Shown here piece by piece: positions 24,947 to 32,611 of a DNA stretch of 33,472 nucleotides; the first letter of the stretch is position 1, and every line of letters starts with the position of its first letter. The notes under the pieces are model-generated. The model worked only from the letters and a program-made list of their open reading frames with translations. It did not search any database and had not been told where the DNA came from. The position numbers and the translations under genes are program-made. The DNA is from Comamonadaceae bacterium (GTDB lineage Bacteria > Pseudomonadota > Gammaproteobacteria > Burkholderiales > Burkholderiaceae_C), in the NCBI GenBank assembly GCA_947476465.1, contig CANJQN010000050.1, positions 1 to 33,472 of the forward strand, in the 5' to 3' direction.

Positions 24947-25639
24947 TTACTTCAGGAGGGTAGCCGACTGGATGACCACCTGCGTCTTGGGTGCGTCGGA
25001 AGGGAAGGGACCGCCGGGGCCGGTGGGCACGGCCTTGATCTTGGCCACCACGTCCATGCCGCTGACGACCTTGCCGAACACCGTATAGCCATACAGCTGC
25101 GGGGCGCGTTCGAGCTGGGCGCGCGGCGTGTTCTCGTAGACGCGGCCCTGGTACTCGAAGCGCGGCACCGGGTCGCCCGGCGGGATGAGGGTGGGGTCCA
25201 GGAAGGCGTTGTCCTTGACGTTGATGAAGAACTGGGCGCTGGCGGAATTGGGGTCGTTGGTGCGGGCCATGGCCACGGTGCCCATGACGTTGCGCGGGCC
25301 GCCCTTGGCCAGGGCCTCGCGGCCCTCGTGCGCCACCGGGGTGCGGGTGGTCTTTTGCACGTACTTGGTGTCGAAGCCGCCGCCCTGGATCATGAAGCTT
25401 TCGATCACGCGGTGAAAGATGGTGCCGTCGTAGTGCTTGTCACGCACGTACTGCAGAAAATTCTCGACCGTCTTGGGTGCCTTGTCGGGGTAGACCTCGA
25501 TCACAATGTCGCCCGCGCTGGTGGCGAACTTGACGCGGGGCGCGTCCTGGGCGTGCGCGGCCAGGGCCGACATCAAGCCAAGGCCGGCCAGCGCCACGAC
25601 AGCCGCGTGGCGGCTCGCCCACAGGGCCAATGCATTCAT
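24947..25639 (-). CDS. Peptidyl-prolyl cis-trans isomerase, exported cyclophilin
   Basis: A second cyclophilin, 230 residues, with an N-terminal signal peptide (hydrophobic core at about 11-28, probable cleavage after AHA at about 30-32), so periplasmic. The FHRVIESFMIQGGGF and SASAQFFIN motifs are intact. It is longer than the cytoplasmic paralogue through insertions around residues 85-100 and 150-175. ATG 25639 has a clear AAGGAG ribosome site; an extension to 25663 is not needed. The function is PpiA-like. Confidence 0.92.
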   Translation of the reverse strand: MNALALWASRHAAVVALAGLGLMSALAAHAQDAPRVKFATSAGDIVIEVYPDKAPKTVENFLQYVRDKHYDGTIFHRVIESFMIQGGGFDTKYVQKTTRTPVAHEGREALAKGGPRNVMGTVAMARTNDPNSASAQFFINVKDNAFLDPTLIPPGDPVPRFEYQGRVYENTPRAQLERAPQLYGYTVFGKVVSGMDVVAKIKAVPTGPGGPFPSDAPKTQVVIQSATLLK

Positions 25640-25683
25640 CCGTTCGCTCCTTTGAATAAGCAAAGTTGGGTCAAGGACGGCGG

Positions 25684-26250
25684 TCAGCGCGCGCCAACGG
25701 TTGCGCCGCCGCCAAACAGCTGACGCACCAGTGCCAGCTTGGGCGGGGCGCTGGTGTTGCCTGACTCCAGCCGCATGGCGCGGGCCCAGGCCTGCGCGGC
25801 CAGCCGGGCATGCATATCGCCCAGGTTCTCGTGCGCAATGGCATAGCCGGGGTTGGCGCGGATGGCTTGCTCCAGTGCGGCACGTGCCTTGTCGTACTCG
25901 CCCAGCGAGGCATGCATCACCGCCAGGTTGTTGTGCGGCTCGGCCAGCTCGGGGTTTTCACGGGTGAGGTCGGTGTACGCGGCGATGGCTTCGGCCTTGC
26001 GGCCCAGCTCCGTCAGGGCCACGGCACGCAGAAAGCGCATCTGCGGATCGCGCGGCTTGGCAGCGAGGGCGCGGTCGGCGCGCGCAAGTGCCTCGGTTGC
26101 CTGGCCACTGTTGGTGAGCCGGGTGATGTCGGAGTAGTCGTCGGCGCGGGCGATCCCGGCGGCCAGCAGCAGCGTTGCCAGACACAGCCACATGCACAGG
26201 CGTAAAGCCAGACGAACGCGTGAGACAAGGAGGGCGGGGCCGTGGAGCAT
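25684..26250 (-). CDS. Tetratricopeptide repeat protein, exported
   Basis: A 188-residue protein with a signal peptide (hydrophobic stretch at about 12-32 ending in Ala-rich residues) and at least three TPR units between about 40 and 150, including one with the classic NNLAVMHASLGEYDKARAALEQAI pattern. TPRs mediate protein contacts, and the partner is unknown. It is the first gene of an operon with the two cyclophilins, lpxH and mtfA, divergent from cysS. Start ATG 26250 is chosen as the nearest before the signal peptide; no good ribosome site is seen. Confidence 0.85.
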   Translation of the reverse strand: MLHGPALLVSRVRLALRLCMWLCLATLLLAAGIARADDYSDITRLTNSGQATEALARADRALAAKPRDPQMRFLRAVALTELGRKAEAIAAYTDLTRENPELAEPHNNLAVMHASLGEYDKARAALEQAIRANPGYAIAHENLGDMHARLAAQAWARAMRLESGNTSAPPKLALVRQLFGGGATVGAR

Positions 26251-26436
26251 TGACGATTCTTGCAGGAAGACGGCGCGTTGTTGCGTCGCGCAATGGTGTG
26301 CCGTGGGGGCGGCTATATACTGCGTCGCATTGTAGCCAGGGCCCTTGCGGCTTCGCACCCGCAGCAGCCCGGCACCCTTTTCGATCACCTGAAAGACAAG
26401 TATTTGGGCGGCGCCGCGTGCGCGGCTTCCGTATTC
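26251..26436. promoter_or_regulatory. Divergent promoter region, TPR gene and cysS
   Basis: The gap between the divergent starts has no gene. A TATACT hexamer at 26316-26321 on the plus strand could be the cysS -10 element, but no good -35 is at 16-18 bp. Two related stretches, near 26281-26296 and 26321-26332, share GCGTCGC and flanking bases, and the first contains a small TTGCG/CGCAA palindrome. These may be binding sites, with low certainty. Confidence 0.3.
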
Positions 26437-27813
26437 ATGAGCTTGCGCATCTACAACACGCTCACGCGTGCGCTGGAAGACTTCGCGCCGATGGAGCCCG
26501 GGCACGTGCGCATGTACGTGTGCGGCATCACCGTCTACGACCTGTGCCACGTGGGCCATGCCCGCGCCAACATCGCCTTCGACGTGGTGCAGCGTTGGCT
26601 GCGGGCCAGCGGATTGCGTGTCACCTTCGTGCGCAACATCACCGACATCGACGACAAGATCATTCGCCGCGCTGTCGAAAACGCAGAAACCGTTCGCGGC
26701 CTCACCGACCGCATGATCGGGCAGATGTACCGTGACTTCGACGCGCTGGGCATCGAGCGGCCGACGCACGAACCGCGCGCCACCGACTACGTACCCCAGA
26801 TGCTCGACCTCGTGCGCACGCTAGAGGACAAGAGCCTCGCCTACCGCACCGACGCGGGCGACGTCAACTTCGCGGTTCGGCGCTTTCCCGGTTACGGCAA
26901 GCTGTCGGGCAAATCGCTCGACGAGCTGCATGCCGGCGAGCGGGTGGCCGTGCTCGATGGCAAGGAAGACCCGCTCGACTTCGTGCTCTGGAAGGCCGCC
27001 AAGCCCACCGAGCCGGCCGACGCCCAGTGGCCCAGCGCCTACGGCCCGGGCCGGCCGGGCTGGCACATCGAGTGCTCGGCCATGGCCTGCGCCCTGCTGG
27101 GACAAACCTTCGACATCCACGGCGGCGGCGCCGACCTGACCTTCCCGCACCACGAGAACGAGATCGCGCAAAGCGAAGGCGCCAGTGGCCAGCCGCTGGC
27201 GCGCTGGTGGATGCACAACGGCTTCGTCAACATCGACAACGAGAAGATGTCCAAGTCGCTGGGCAACTTCTTCACCATCCGTGATGTGCTCCAGACCTAC
27301 GACGCCGAGACGGTGCGCTTTTTCATCGTGCGCGCGCACTACCGCAGCCCGCTGAACTACAGCGACCAGCACCTGGACGACGCACGCGGCGCGCTGCGGC
27401 GCCTGTACACCGCCCTGGGCAGTGTCGCGCCGGCCGAGGTCGCCATCGATTGGGCGCAGCCGTATGCCGCGCGTTTCAAAGCCGCAATGGACAACGACTT
27501 CGCCACCTCTGAAGCGGTGGCCGTGCTGTTCGATCTGGCCGGCGAGGTCAATCGCGGCAAGTCGGCGCCTCTGGCGGGCCTGCTCAAGGCGCTGGGCGCT
27601 TGCCTGGGCATCCTGCAGGGCGACCCGCAGGCCTTCCTGCGCAGCGGCGCTGTGCTGGGCGACGCCACCATCCAGGCCCTGATCGGCCAGCGCGCCGCTG
27701 CCAAGGCCGCCAGGAATTTTGCCGAGGCCGACCGCATCCGCGCCGATCTGCTGGCCCAGGGCATCGTCCTCAAGGACTCCGCTGCGGGCACCACCTGGGA
27801 AGCCGCTTCATGA
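26437..27813 (+). CDS. cysS: Cysteinyl-tRNA synthetase
   Basis: CysS charges tRNA-Cys with cysteine. The 458-residue product has the HIGH-type motif HVGHARAN, the KMSKS motif in NEKMSKSLGNF, and the zinc-site cysteine and histidine residues in YVCGITVYD, HIECSAM and FPHHENE. The ATG at 26437 gives the standard N-terminus (MSLRIYNTLTR). An upstream frame to 26260 has no support. Its stop overlaps the DNA glycosylase start (ATGA). Confidence 0.96.
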   Translation: MSLRIYNTLTRALEDFAPMEPGHVRMYVCGITVYDLCHVGHARANIAFDVVQRWLRASGLRVTFVRNITDIDDKIIRRAVENAETVRGLTDRMIGQMYRDFDALGIERPTHEPRATDYVPQMLDLVRTLEDKSLAYRTDAGDVNFAVRRFPGYGKLSGKSLDELHAGERVAVLDGKEDPLDFVLWKAAKPTEPADAQWPSAYGPGRPGWHIECSAMACALLGQTFDIHGGGADLTFPHHENEIAQSEGASGQPLARWWMHNGFVNIDNEKMSKSLGNFFTIRDVLQTYDAETVRFFIVRAHYRSPLNYSDQHLDDARGALRRLYTALGSVAPAEVAIDWAQPYAARFKAAMDNDFATSEAVAVLFDLAGEVNRGKSAPLAGLLKALGACLGILQGDPQAFLRSGAVLGDATIQALIGQRAAAKAARNFAEADRIRADLLAQGIVLKDSAAGTTWEAAS

Positions 27814-28484
27814 GCGCAGACGCGGACACGACACTGCCCGACTCCGCCGGCAGCCCGGTCGAGCCGTCCACGCCGGTCTACTGGCCCGAGGCCTGCAAGT
27901 ACCTCACCCGCAAAGACCGTGTGATGAAGCGGCTGATCCCGCAGTTCGGCGACGCCACCCTGCGCTCGCGCGGCGACGCCTTCACCACCCTGGCGCGCAG
28001 CATCGTCGGCCAGCAGATTTCAGTGAAGGCGGCGCAGACCGTGTGGGACCGGTTTGCCCAGTTGCCTCGCAAGGTGGCGCCGGCCAACGTGCTCAAGCTC
28101 AAGGTCGACGACATGCGCGCCGCGGGCTTGTCGGCACGCAAGATCGAATACCTGGTCGACCTGGCGCTGCACTTCGATTCCGGCGCCGTCAAGGCCGAGG
28201 CCTGGGAGGCCATGGACGACGAGGACATCATCACCGAGCTGGTCGACATTCGCGGCATCGGCCGCTGGACCGCCGAGATGTTTCTCATCTTCCACATGAT
28301 GCGGCCCAACGTCCTGCCGCTGGACGATGTCGGCCTGATCAACGGCATCAGCAAGAACTATTTTTCGGGCGAGACCGTCAGCCGCAGCGAAGCGCGCGAG
28401 GTGGCCGCCGCCTGGGCCCCGTATCGCAGTGTCGCCACTTGGTATATTTGGCGCTCGCTCGATCCCCTGCCCGTCGAGTACTAA
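27810..28484 (+). CDS. DNA-3-methyladenine glycosylase family protein (HhH-GPD)
   Basis: A base-excision repair glycosylase of the AlkA-like HhH-GPD superfamily, removing alkylated bases. The 224-residue product has the helix-hairpin-helix LVDIRGIGRWTAEM at 144-157 and the catalytic Asp in the LPLDD segment (D172/D173). It lacks the N-terminal AlkA domain of the E. coli enzyme, as expected for the short class. The ATG overlaps the cysS stop, so it is translationally coupled. Confidence 0.88.
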   Translation: MSADADTTLPDSAGSPVEPSTPVYWPEACKYLTRKDRVMKRLIPQFGDATLRSRGDAFTTLARSIVGQQISVKAAQTVWDRFAQLPRKVAPANVLKLKVDDMRAAGLSARKIEYLVDLALHFDSGAVKAEAWEAMDDEDIITELVDIRGIGRWTAEMFLIFHMMRPNVLPLDDVGLINGISKNYFSGETVSRSEAREVAAAWAPYRSVATWYIWRSLDPLPVEY

Positions 28485-28499
28485 AAGTCCCACCCCCGA

Positions 28500-28617
28500 T
28501 GCGCCTTCGGCCGTGCCCCCTCGGGCTTTGCCCTCTCCCCCTCAAGGGGGCGCCATCAGCGGCCCGGCAAAGCCGGTTCCGCGGTGGCGCTGGGCTAGGC
28601 TCTTGGCGCTCTTGGCG
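28500..28617. repeat. GC-rich intergenic repeat element with hairpins
   Basis: The 186-bp gap between the glycosylase and accA holds a GC-rich non-coding element. It has a CCCCC/GGGGG stem with a TCAA loop (28537-28550), then a second stem CCGGC/GCCGG with an AAA loop (28564-28576) clamped by GCGG/CCGC (28559-28562/28579-28582). A 9-bp tandem repeat follows (28600-28608, 28609-28617). The CCCCTCAAGGGGG block followed by the CGGCCCGGC hairpin is familiar to me as a dispersed intergenic sequence in Comamonadaceae genomes. Confidence 0.6.
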
Positions 28618-28670
28618 CTCGTGGGGTCCGGGTGGAGATGGGTGGACTGGAAAACTGAGAGGAATCTATT

Positions 28671-29651
28671 TTGGCCAAGAGAACCTTCCTGGACTTTGAG
28701 CAACCCCTTGCGGAGCTGGAAACCAAGATCGAGGAACTGCGCTACGTGCAGACCGAATCGGCGGTCGACATCTCCGAAGAGATCGACCAGCTGTCCAAGA
28801 AGAGCCAGCAGCTCACCAAGGACATCTACAGCGACCTGTCGCCCTGGCAGATCACCAAGATCGCGCGCCACCCCGAGCGGCCCTATACGCTCGACTACGT
28901 CAACGAGATCTTCACCGACTTCATCGAGATGCACGGTGACCGGCATTTCGCCGACGACCTGTCCATCGTCGGCGGCTTGGCCCGCTTCAACGGCAACCCC
29001 TGCATGGTGCTGGGCCAGCAAAAGGGGCGCGACACCCGCGAGCGCGGCCTGCGCAACTTCGGCATGTGTCGCCCCGAGGGTTACCGCAAGGCCCTGCGCC
29101 TGATGAAGACGGCCGAAAAGTTCAAGCTGCCGGTCTTCACCTTCGTGGACACGCCCGGCGCCTACCCCGGCATCGACGCCGAGGAGCGTGGTCAGTCCGA
29201 GGCCATCGGCCGCAACATCTTCGAGATGGCCCAGCTGCAGGTGCCCATCATCACCACCGTGATCGGCGAAGGCGGCTCCGGCGGCGCGCTGGCCATCTCG
29301 GTGGCCGACCAGGTGCTGATGCTGCAGTACTCGGTGTATTCGGTGATCAGCCCCGAAGGCTGCGCCTCCATCCTCTGGAAAACTTCTGACAAGGCCCAGG
29401 ACGCGGCCGACGCCATGGGCATCACCGCGCACCGCCTCAAGGCCCTGGGCCTGATCGACAAGATCGTCAACGAACCCGTGGGTGGCGCGCACCGCGGCCA
29501 CAAGCAGATGGCCGCTTTCCTCAAGCGCGGCCTCAATGATGCCTGGCGCCAGCTCAGCGACCTGAAGGTGCGAGAGCTGCTCGACCGGCGCTACGAGCGG
29601 CTGCAAAGCTATGGCCGCTTCATCGACACCAAGGCCGACGCCGCGCGCTGA
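28671..29651 (+). CDS. accA: Acetyl-CoA carboxylase carboxyltransferase subunit alpha
   Basis: AccA with AccD transfers carboxyl groups from biotin to acetyl-CoA, the first step of fatty acid synthesis. The 326-residue product covers the whole family, with the N-terminal LDFEQPLAELETKIEELR helix, the GQQKGRDT block, the DTPGAYPG block and the GEGGSGGALAI oxyanion region. The start is TTG at 28671, with a GAGAGGA ribosome site about eight bases upstream and no ATG nearby in frame. Its 3' end overlaps the tilS start by 41 bp. Confidence 0.96.
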   Translation: MAKRTFLDFEQPLAELETKIEELRYVQTESAVDISEEIDQLSKKSQQLTKDIYSDLSPWQITKIARHPERPYTLDYVNEIFTDFIEMHGDRHFADDLSIVGGLARFNGNPCMVLGQQKGRDTRERGLRNFGMCRPEGYRKALRLMKTAEKFKLPVFTFVDTPGAYPGIDAEERGQSEAIGRNIFEMAQLQVPIITTVIGEGGSGGALAISVADQVLMLQYSVYSVISPEGCASILWKTSDKAQDAADAMGITAHRLKALGLIDKIVNEPVGGAHRGHKQMAAFLKRGLNDAWRQLSDLKVRELLDRRYERLQSYGRFIDTKADAAR

Positions 29652-30606
29652 GCGCCCGCACGAGCTCGCCTCGGGCCTGGGCGCGCGCCTCGCTTCGCGC
29701 CAGCCCGCCTTGCCCCTGGCGGTCGCGTTCAGCGGCGGCGCCGATTCGACCGCCTTGCTCTTGCTGGCCGCCCGCACTTGGCCCGGGCAGGTGCATGCGT
29801 TGCACGTGCACCATGGGCTGCAGGCCGCCGCCGACGATTTCGAGCGGCATTGCCATGAGCTGTGCCAGCGGCTGCGCCTTCCCTTGCATGTGGCGCGGGT
29901 CGATGCGCGTCACGCCCCGGGCGACAGCCCGGAAGATGCCGCCCGCCGCGCCCGCTACGGGGCCCTGGCCGCCCTGGCGCGCGAGCGTGGCCTGCGCACC
30001 GTCTGGCTGGCCCAGCATGCCGACGACCAGGCCGAGACCTTGCTGCTGGCGCTGAGCCGGGGCGCCGGCCTGCCCGGTCTCGCGGCGATGCCCGAAGCCT
30101 TCGAGCGTGAGGGCGTGCGCTTCGAGCGCCCCTGGCTCGAGGTGCCCGGCCCGGCGCTGCGGGACTGGTTGCGCGCTGAGGGCGAGGGCTGGATCGAGGA
30201 CCCGAGCAACGCCGACACCGCCTTCACCCGCAACCGCATCCGCCGCGAGCTGCTGCCGGCGCTAGAGGCGGCCTTTCCCGCGTTTCGCGAGACCTTCGCC
30301 CGCTCGGCCCGGCATGCCGCGCAGGCGCAAAAACTCTTGGCAAACGTGGCGGCCGAGGACCTCGCGGCCATGGCTGGCGAGCCGCACATCGAAGCTCTGC
30401 AGCGGCTGCCACGCGAGCGCCAGGCCAACCTGCTGCGCCACTGGCTGCGCAGCGTCCACGACGGTGCCCCCAGCGCTGCGCAGCTGGGTGAACTGCTGGA
30501 CCAGATCGACGCCTGCCGCACCCGCGGCCACCGCATCCGCATCAAGGTGGCCAGCGGTTTCGTCGAGCGTCAGGGCGGCCGGCTGCACTACACCCCAACG
30601 GTATAA
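29611..30606 (+). CDS. tilS: tRNA(Ile)-lysidine synthase
   Basis: TilS modifies C34 of tRNA-Ile(CAU) to lysidine so that it reads AUA. The 331-residue product has the ATP-binding PP-loop S41-GGADS46, the HVHHGLQ block, the HADDQAETLLLALSRGAGLPGLAAMP region and the RNRIRRELLP motif. It is shorter than the E. coli enzyme, apparently missing the far C-terminal domain, as in other short forms. ATG 29611 overlaps accA by 41 bp and lacks a clear ribosome site; the exact start is uncertain. Confidence 0.9.
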   Translation: MAASSTPRPTPRAERPHELASGLGARLASRQPALPLAVAFSGGADSTALLLLAARTWPGQVHALHVHHGLQAAADDFERHCHELCQRLRLPLHVARVDARHAPGDSPEDAARRARYGALAALARERGLRTVWLAQHADDQAETLLLALSRGAGLPGLAAMPEAFEREGVRFERPWLEVPGPALRDWLRAEGEGWIEDPSNADTAFTRNRIRRELLPALEAAFPAFRETFARSARHAAQAQKLLANVAAEDLAAMAGEPHIEALQRLPRERQANLLRHWLRSVHDGAPSAAQLGELLDQIDACRTRGHRIRIKVASGFVERQGGRLHYTPTV

Positions 30607-30607
30607 T
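30602..30607 (+). promoter_or_regulatory. Perfect -10 element before lysC
   Basis: TATAAT overlaps the tilS stop codon (TAA 30604-30606), about 100 bp before lysC. No good -35 hexamer is present at 16-18 bp upstream, so either an activator or a weak -35 is implied. It would make a leader of about 95 nt. Confidence 0.5.
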
Positions 30608-30639
30608 CGCGCGGGTCTGCGCAGCACGCCCCGTCCTTG

Positions 30640-30667
30640 GCCGCCATCGATTTTTTCGCATGGCGGC
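30640..30667 (+). promoter_or_regulatory. Stem-loop in the lysC leader
   Basis: Perfect 8-bp arms at 30640-30647 and 30660-30667 enclose a T-rich loop that can add a small CGA/TCG stem. A pyrimidine-rich tract (about 30690-30707) follows directly before the lysC ATG, in place of a purine-rich ribosome site. This looks like a structured leader. I do not recognise a known riboswitch class. Confidence 0.45.
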
Positions 30668-30707
30668 GGCGCGTCATACCTTCCGCGCTCACTTTCTTTT
30701 TTCCTCC

Positions 30708-31976
30708 ATGGCATTGATCGTTCACAAATATGGCGGCACGTCGATGGGATCGACCGATCGCATCCGCAACGTTGCCAAGCGCGTGGCCAAGTGGGCCCGG
30801 GCCGGCCACCAGATGGTGGTGGTGCCCAGCGCCATGAGCGGCGAAACCAACCGTCTGCTCGGCCTAGCCAAGGAGCTGTCCCCGGCCAAGCCGTCCGACG
30901 CCTTGAACCGCGAGCTCGACATGCTCGCTTCCACCGGCGAGCAAGTGTCCGTTGGCCTGCTGGCCATCGCGCTGCAGGCCGAAGGCATCGAGGCCGTGAG
31001 CTACGCCGGCTGGCAGGTGCCGATCCGCACCAACGACGCCTACACCAAGGCCCGCATCGAGGCGATTGACGACCAGAAGGTGCGCGCCGACCTGGCCGCC
31101 GGCAAGGTGGTCGTCATCACCGGCTTCCAGGGCGTGGACGAGGCCGGCAACATCACCACCTTGGGCCGTGGCGGAAGCGACACCTCCGCCGTCGCGGTGG
31201 CCGCCGCCATGAAGGCGGCCGAGTGCCTGATCTACACCGACGTCGACGGCGTCTACACCACCGACCCCCGCGTCGTGCCCGAGGCGCGCCGCCTGCACAC
31301 CGTGAGCTTCGAGGAGATGCTCGAGATGGCCTCCATGGGCTCCAAGGTGCTGCAGATCCGCTCGGTCGAATTCGCCGGAAAGTACCGCGTGCCGCTGCGC
31401 GTGCTGTCGAGCTTCACCCCCTGGGACATCCCGATCGAGGAAGAGGCGAAGTCCGGCACCCTGATCACTTTTGAGGAAGACGAACAAATGGAACAAGCCA
31501 TCGTTTCCGGCATTGCCTTCAACCGCGACGAAGCCAAGGTGGCCATCCTGGGCGTGCCCGACAAGCCCGGCATCGCCTACAGCATCCTGGGCGCGGTGGC
31601 CGACGCCAACATCGAGGTCGACGTCATCATCCAGAACGTCTCCAAGGACGGCAAGACCGACTTCAGCTTCACGGTGCACCGCAACGACTATGCGCGCACC
31701 ATGGACCTGCTCAAGGCCAAGGTGCTGCCCACGCTGGGCACCGACCGCATCGAGGGCGACACGCGCATCTGCAAGGTCAGCATCGTGGGCATCGGCATGC
31801 GCAGCCACGTGGGCATCGCCAGCAAGATGTTCCGCGCACTGAGCGAAGAGGGCATCAACATCCAGATGATTTCCACCAGCGAGATCAAGACCTCCGTCGT
31901 GATTGACGAGAAGTACATGGAGCTGGCTGTGCGCGCGCTGCACCGCGCATTCGACCTCGACCAACCCGCCGCCTGA
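30708..31976 (+). CDS. lysC: Aspartate kinase
   Basis: Aspartokinase phosphorylates aspartate, opening the pathway to lysine, methionine, threonine and diaminopimelate. The 422-residue product is the typical length. It has the KYGGTS motif with K7 at the N-terminus, the SAMSGETNRLL block, the TLGRGGSDTSAVA block and two ACT regulatory domains at about 265-410. An in-frame ATG at residue 261 with a GAGGAAG ribosome site could yield a separate regulatory chain. The ATG at 30708 fits the family; an ATG at 30660 would add 16 residues. No purine-rich ribosome site precedes it. Confidence 0.96.
   Translation: MALIVHKYGGTSMGSTDRIRNVAKRVAKWARAGHQMVVVPSAMSGETNRLLGLAKELSPAKPSDALNRELDMLASTGEQVSVGLLAIALQAEGIEAVSYAGWQVPIRTNDAYTKARIEAIDDQKVRADLAAGKVVVITGFQGVDEAGNITTLGRGGSDTSAVAVAAAMKAAECLIYTDVDGVYTTDPRVVPEARRLHTVSFEEMLEMASMGSKVLQIRSVEFAGKYRVPLRVLSSFTPWDIPIEEEAKSGTLITFEEDEQMEQAIVSGIAFNRDEAKVAILGVPDKPGIAYSILGAVADANIEVDVIIQNVSKDGKTDFSFTVHRNDYARTMDLLKAKVLPTLGTDRIEGDTRICKVSIVGIGMRSHVGIASKMFRALSEEGINIQMISTSEIKTSVVIDEKYMELAVRALHRAFDLDQPAA
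31488..31976 (+). other. Possible internal start for an aspartokinase beta chain
   Basis: Within lysC, ATG 31488 is preceded at eight bases by GAGGAAG (31473-31479), a better ribosome site than that of the full gene. Translation from here gives 162 residues comprising the ACT domains. In-frame beta chains of this kind are known for Bacillus and Corynebacterium lysC. Whether this one is used is inference. Confidence 0.45.
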
Positions 31977-32041
31977 GCGCTGCAGCGGCGCTTCAAAACG
32001 ATGGTCGACAAGGGTCATTGCGGCGAAATCACCGCATGGCT

Positions 32042-32058
32042 TGAGGCATAATGCCTCA
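32042..32058 (+). promoter_or_regulatory. 17-bp palindrome overlapping the tRNA-Ser promoter
   Basis: TGAGGCAT (32042-32049), one central base, and ATGCCTCA (32051-32058) form a perfect palindrome. It contains CATAAT at 32047-32052, the best -10 element for the tRNA, eight bases before which no good -35 is evident. It may be an operator or a coincidence of promoter symmetry. Confidence 0.5.
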
Positions 32059-32066
32059 CTGGCCCA

Positions 32067-32159
32067 GGAGATGTGACCGAGTGGCCGAAGGTGCTCCCCT
32101 GCTAAGGGAGTATGCGGTGTAGAGCCGCATCGAGGGTTCGAATCCCTCCGTCTCCGCCA
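32067..32159 (+). tRNA. tRNA-Ser (anticodon GCT)
   Basis: A class II tRNA with a long variable arm reading AGC and AGU codons. The acceptor GGAGATG pairs with CGTCTCC, the anticodon GCT at 32101-32103 sits in a CTGCTAA loop closed by CTCCC/GGGAG, and the variable arm is stem-forming (GCGGT...GCCGC). The T arm has GGTTCGAATCC. The discriminator G and an encoded CCA (32157-32159) complete it. A terminator follows 14 bp later. Confidence 0.97.
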
Positions 32160-32173
32160 GTGACCTAATAAAG

Positions 32174-32195
32174 ACGCGCCTTCGGGCGCGTTTTT
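32174..32195 (+). terminator. Intrinsic terminator after tRNA-Ser
   Basis: A 7-bp GC-rich stem (32174-32180 with 32185-32191) with a TTCG loop is followed by a run of T (32191-32195). It is a clean rho-independent terminator for the tRNA transcript. Confidence 0.9.
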
Positions 32196-32199
32196 CGTT

Positions 32200-32611
32200 T
32201 CTACCAACCAATTCACCCACCATCGTTTGGCTGCTGCTGAGCCAGCCCACTTGTTCCGGATTCGTGCCGCCTGAGCGACAGGGAATTTGTGTCTGTACGT
32301 CTGTTCGCGGACTGTTTGTGTATGAGCACGCAAACAGCGAAGCAGGCGACAGAGATCAGCGTGGTGTGAAGGGGTTGCCAGTCATCCCACGTGGGACTGC
32401 ACAGGGCTTTAGGCACGCTGCGCTCGGCAGGGTAAGGGCATACGAGCGGCGTAGCCAATATGGGGCTACACGGCCTAAAACGAATCCAAAAGCCCGCAAG
32501 TCAGACCCCACCGTACCCCCACCCCCCGCTCTGCAGCATGGGTCCCCCCGCGCACCGCTGCGCCTAGCTTTGCTCAAACGACCTGCAAATTTATGAAAAA
32601 CTGACCGTTTT
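32200..32611. other. Non-coding region with multiple hairpins
   Basis: No convincing gene in about 410 bp. Short open frames on both strands have no recognisable product. The stretch 32312-32495 contains several inverted repeats: 32312-32318/32331-32337 (7 bp), the palindrome CCCACGTGGG at 32386-32395 extended by CAGT/ACTG, 32408-32414/32473-32479 (7 bp), 32418-32421/32427-32430, and 32451-32456/32464-32469 (6 bp). The 32404-32407 arm can extend by pairing with 32492-32495. Together they could fold as a branched RNA. A C-rich tract at about 32504-32531 follows. Confidence 0.45.

Noticed and set aside
23595..25088. Plus-strand open frame of 497 codons
   Set aside because: Antisense to lpxH and both cyclophilins; no plausible product.
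30660..30707. Upstream in-frame ATG extending lysC by 16 residues
   Set aside because: The family N-terminus begins at 30708 and the ATG at 30660 lies in a leader hairpin with no ribosome site.
32213..32458. 81-codon minus-strand open frame
   Set aside because: Odd composition, no ribosome site judged good, and it lies over the inverted-repeat-rich non-coding stretch.
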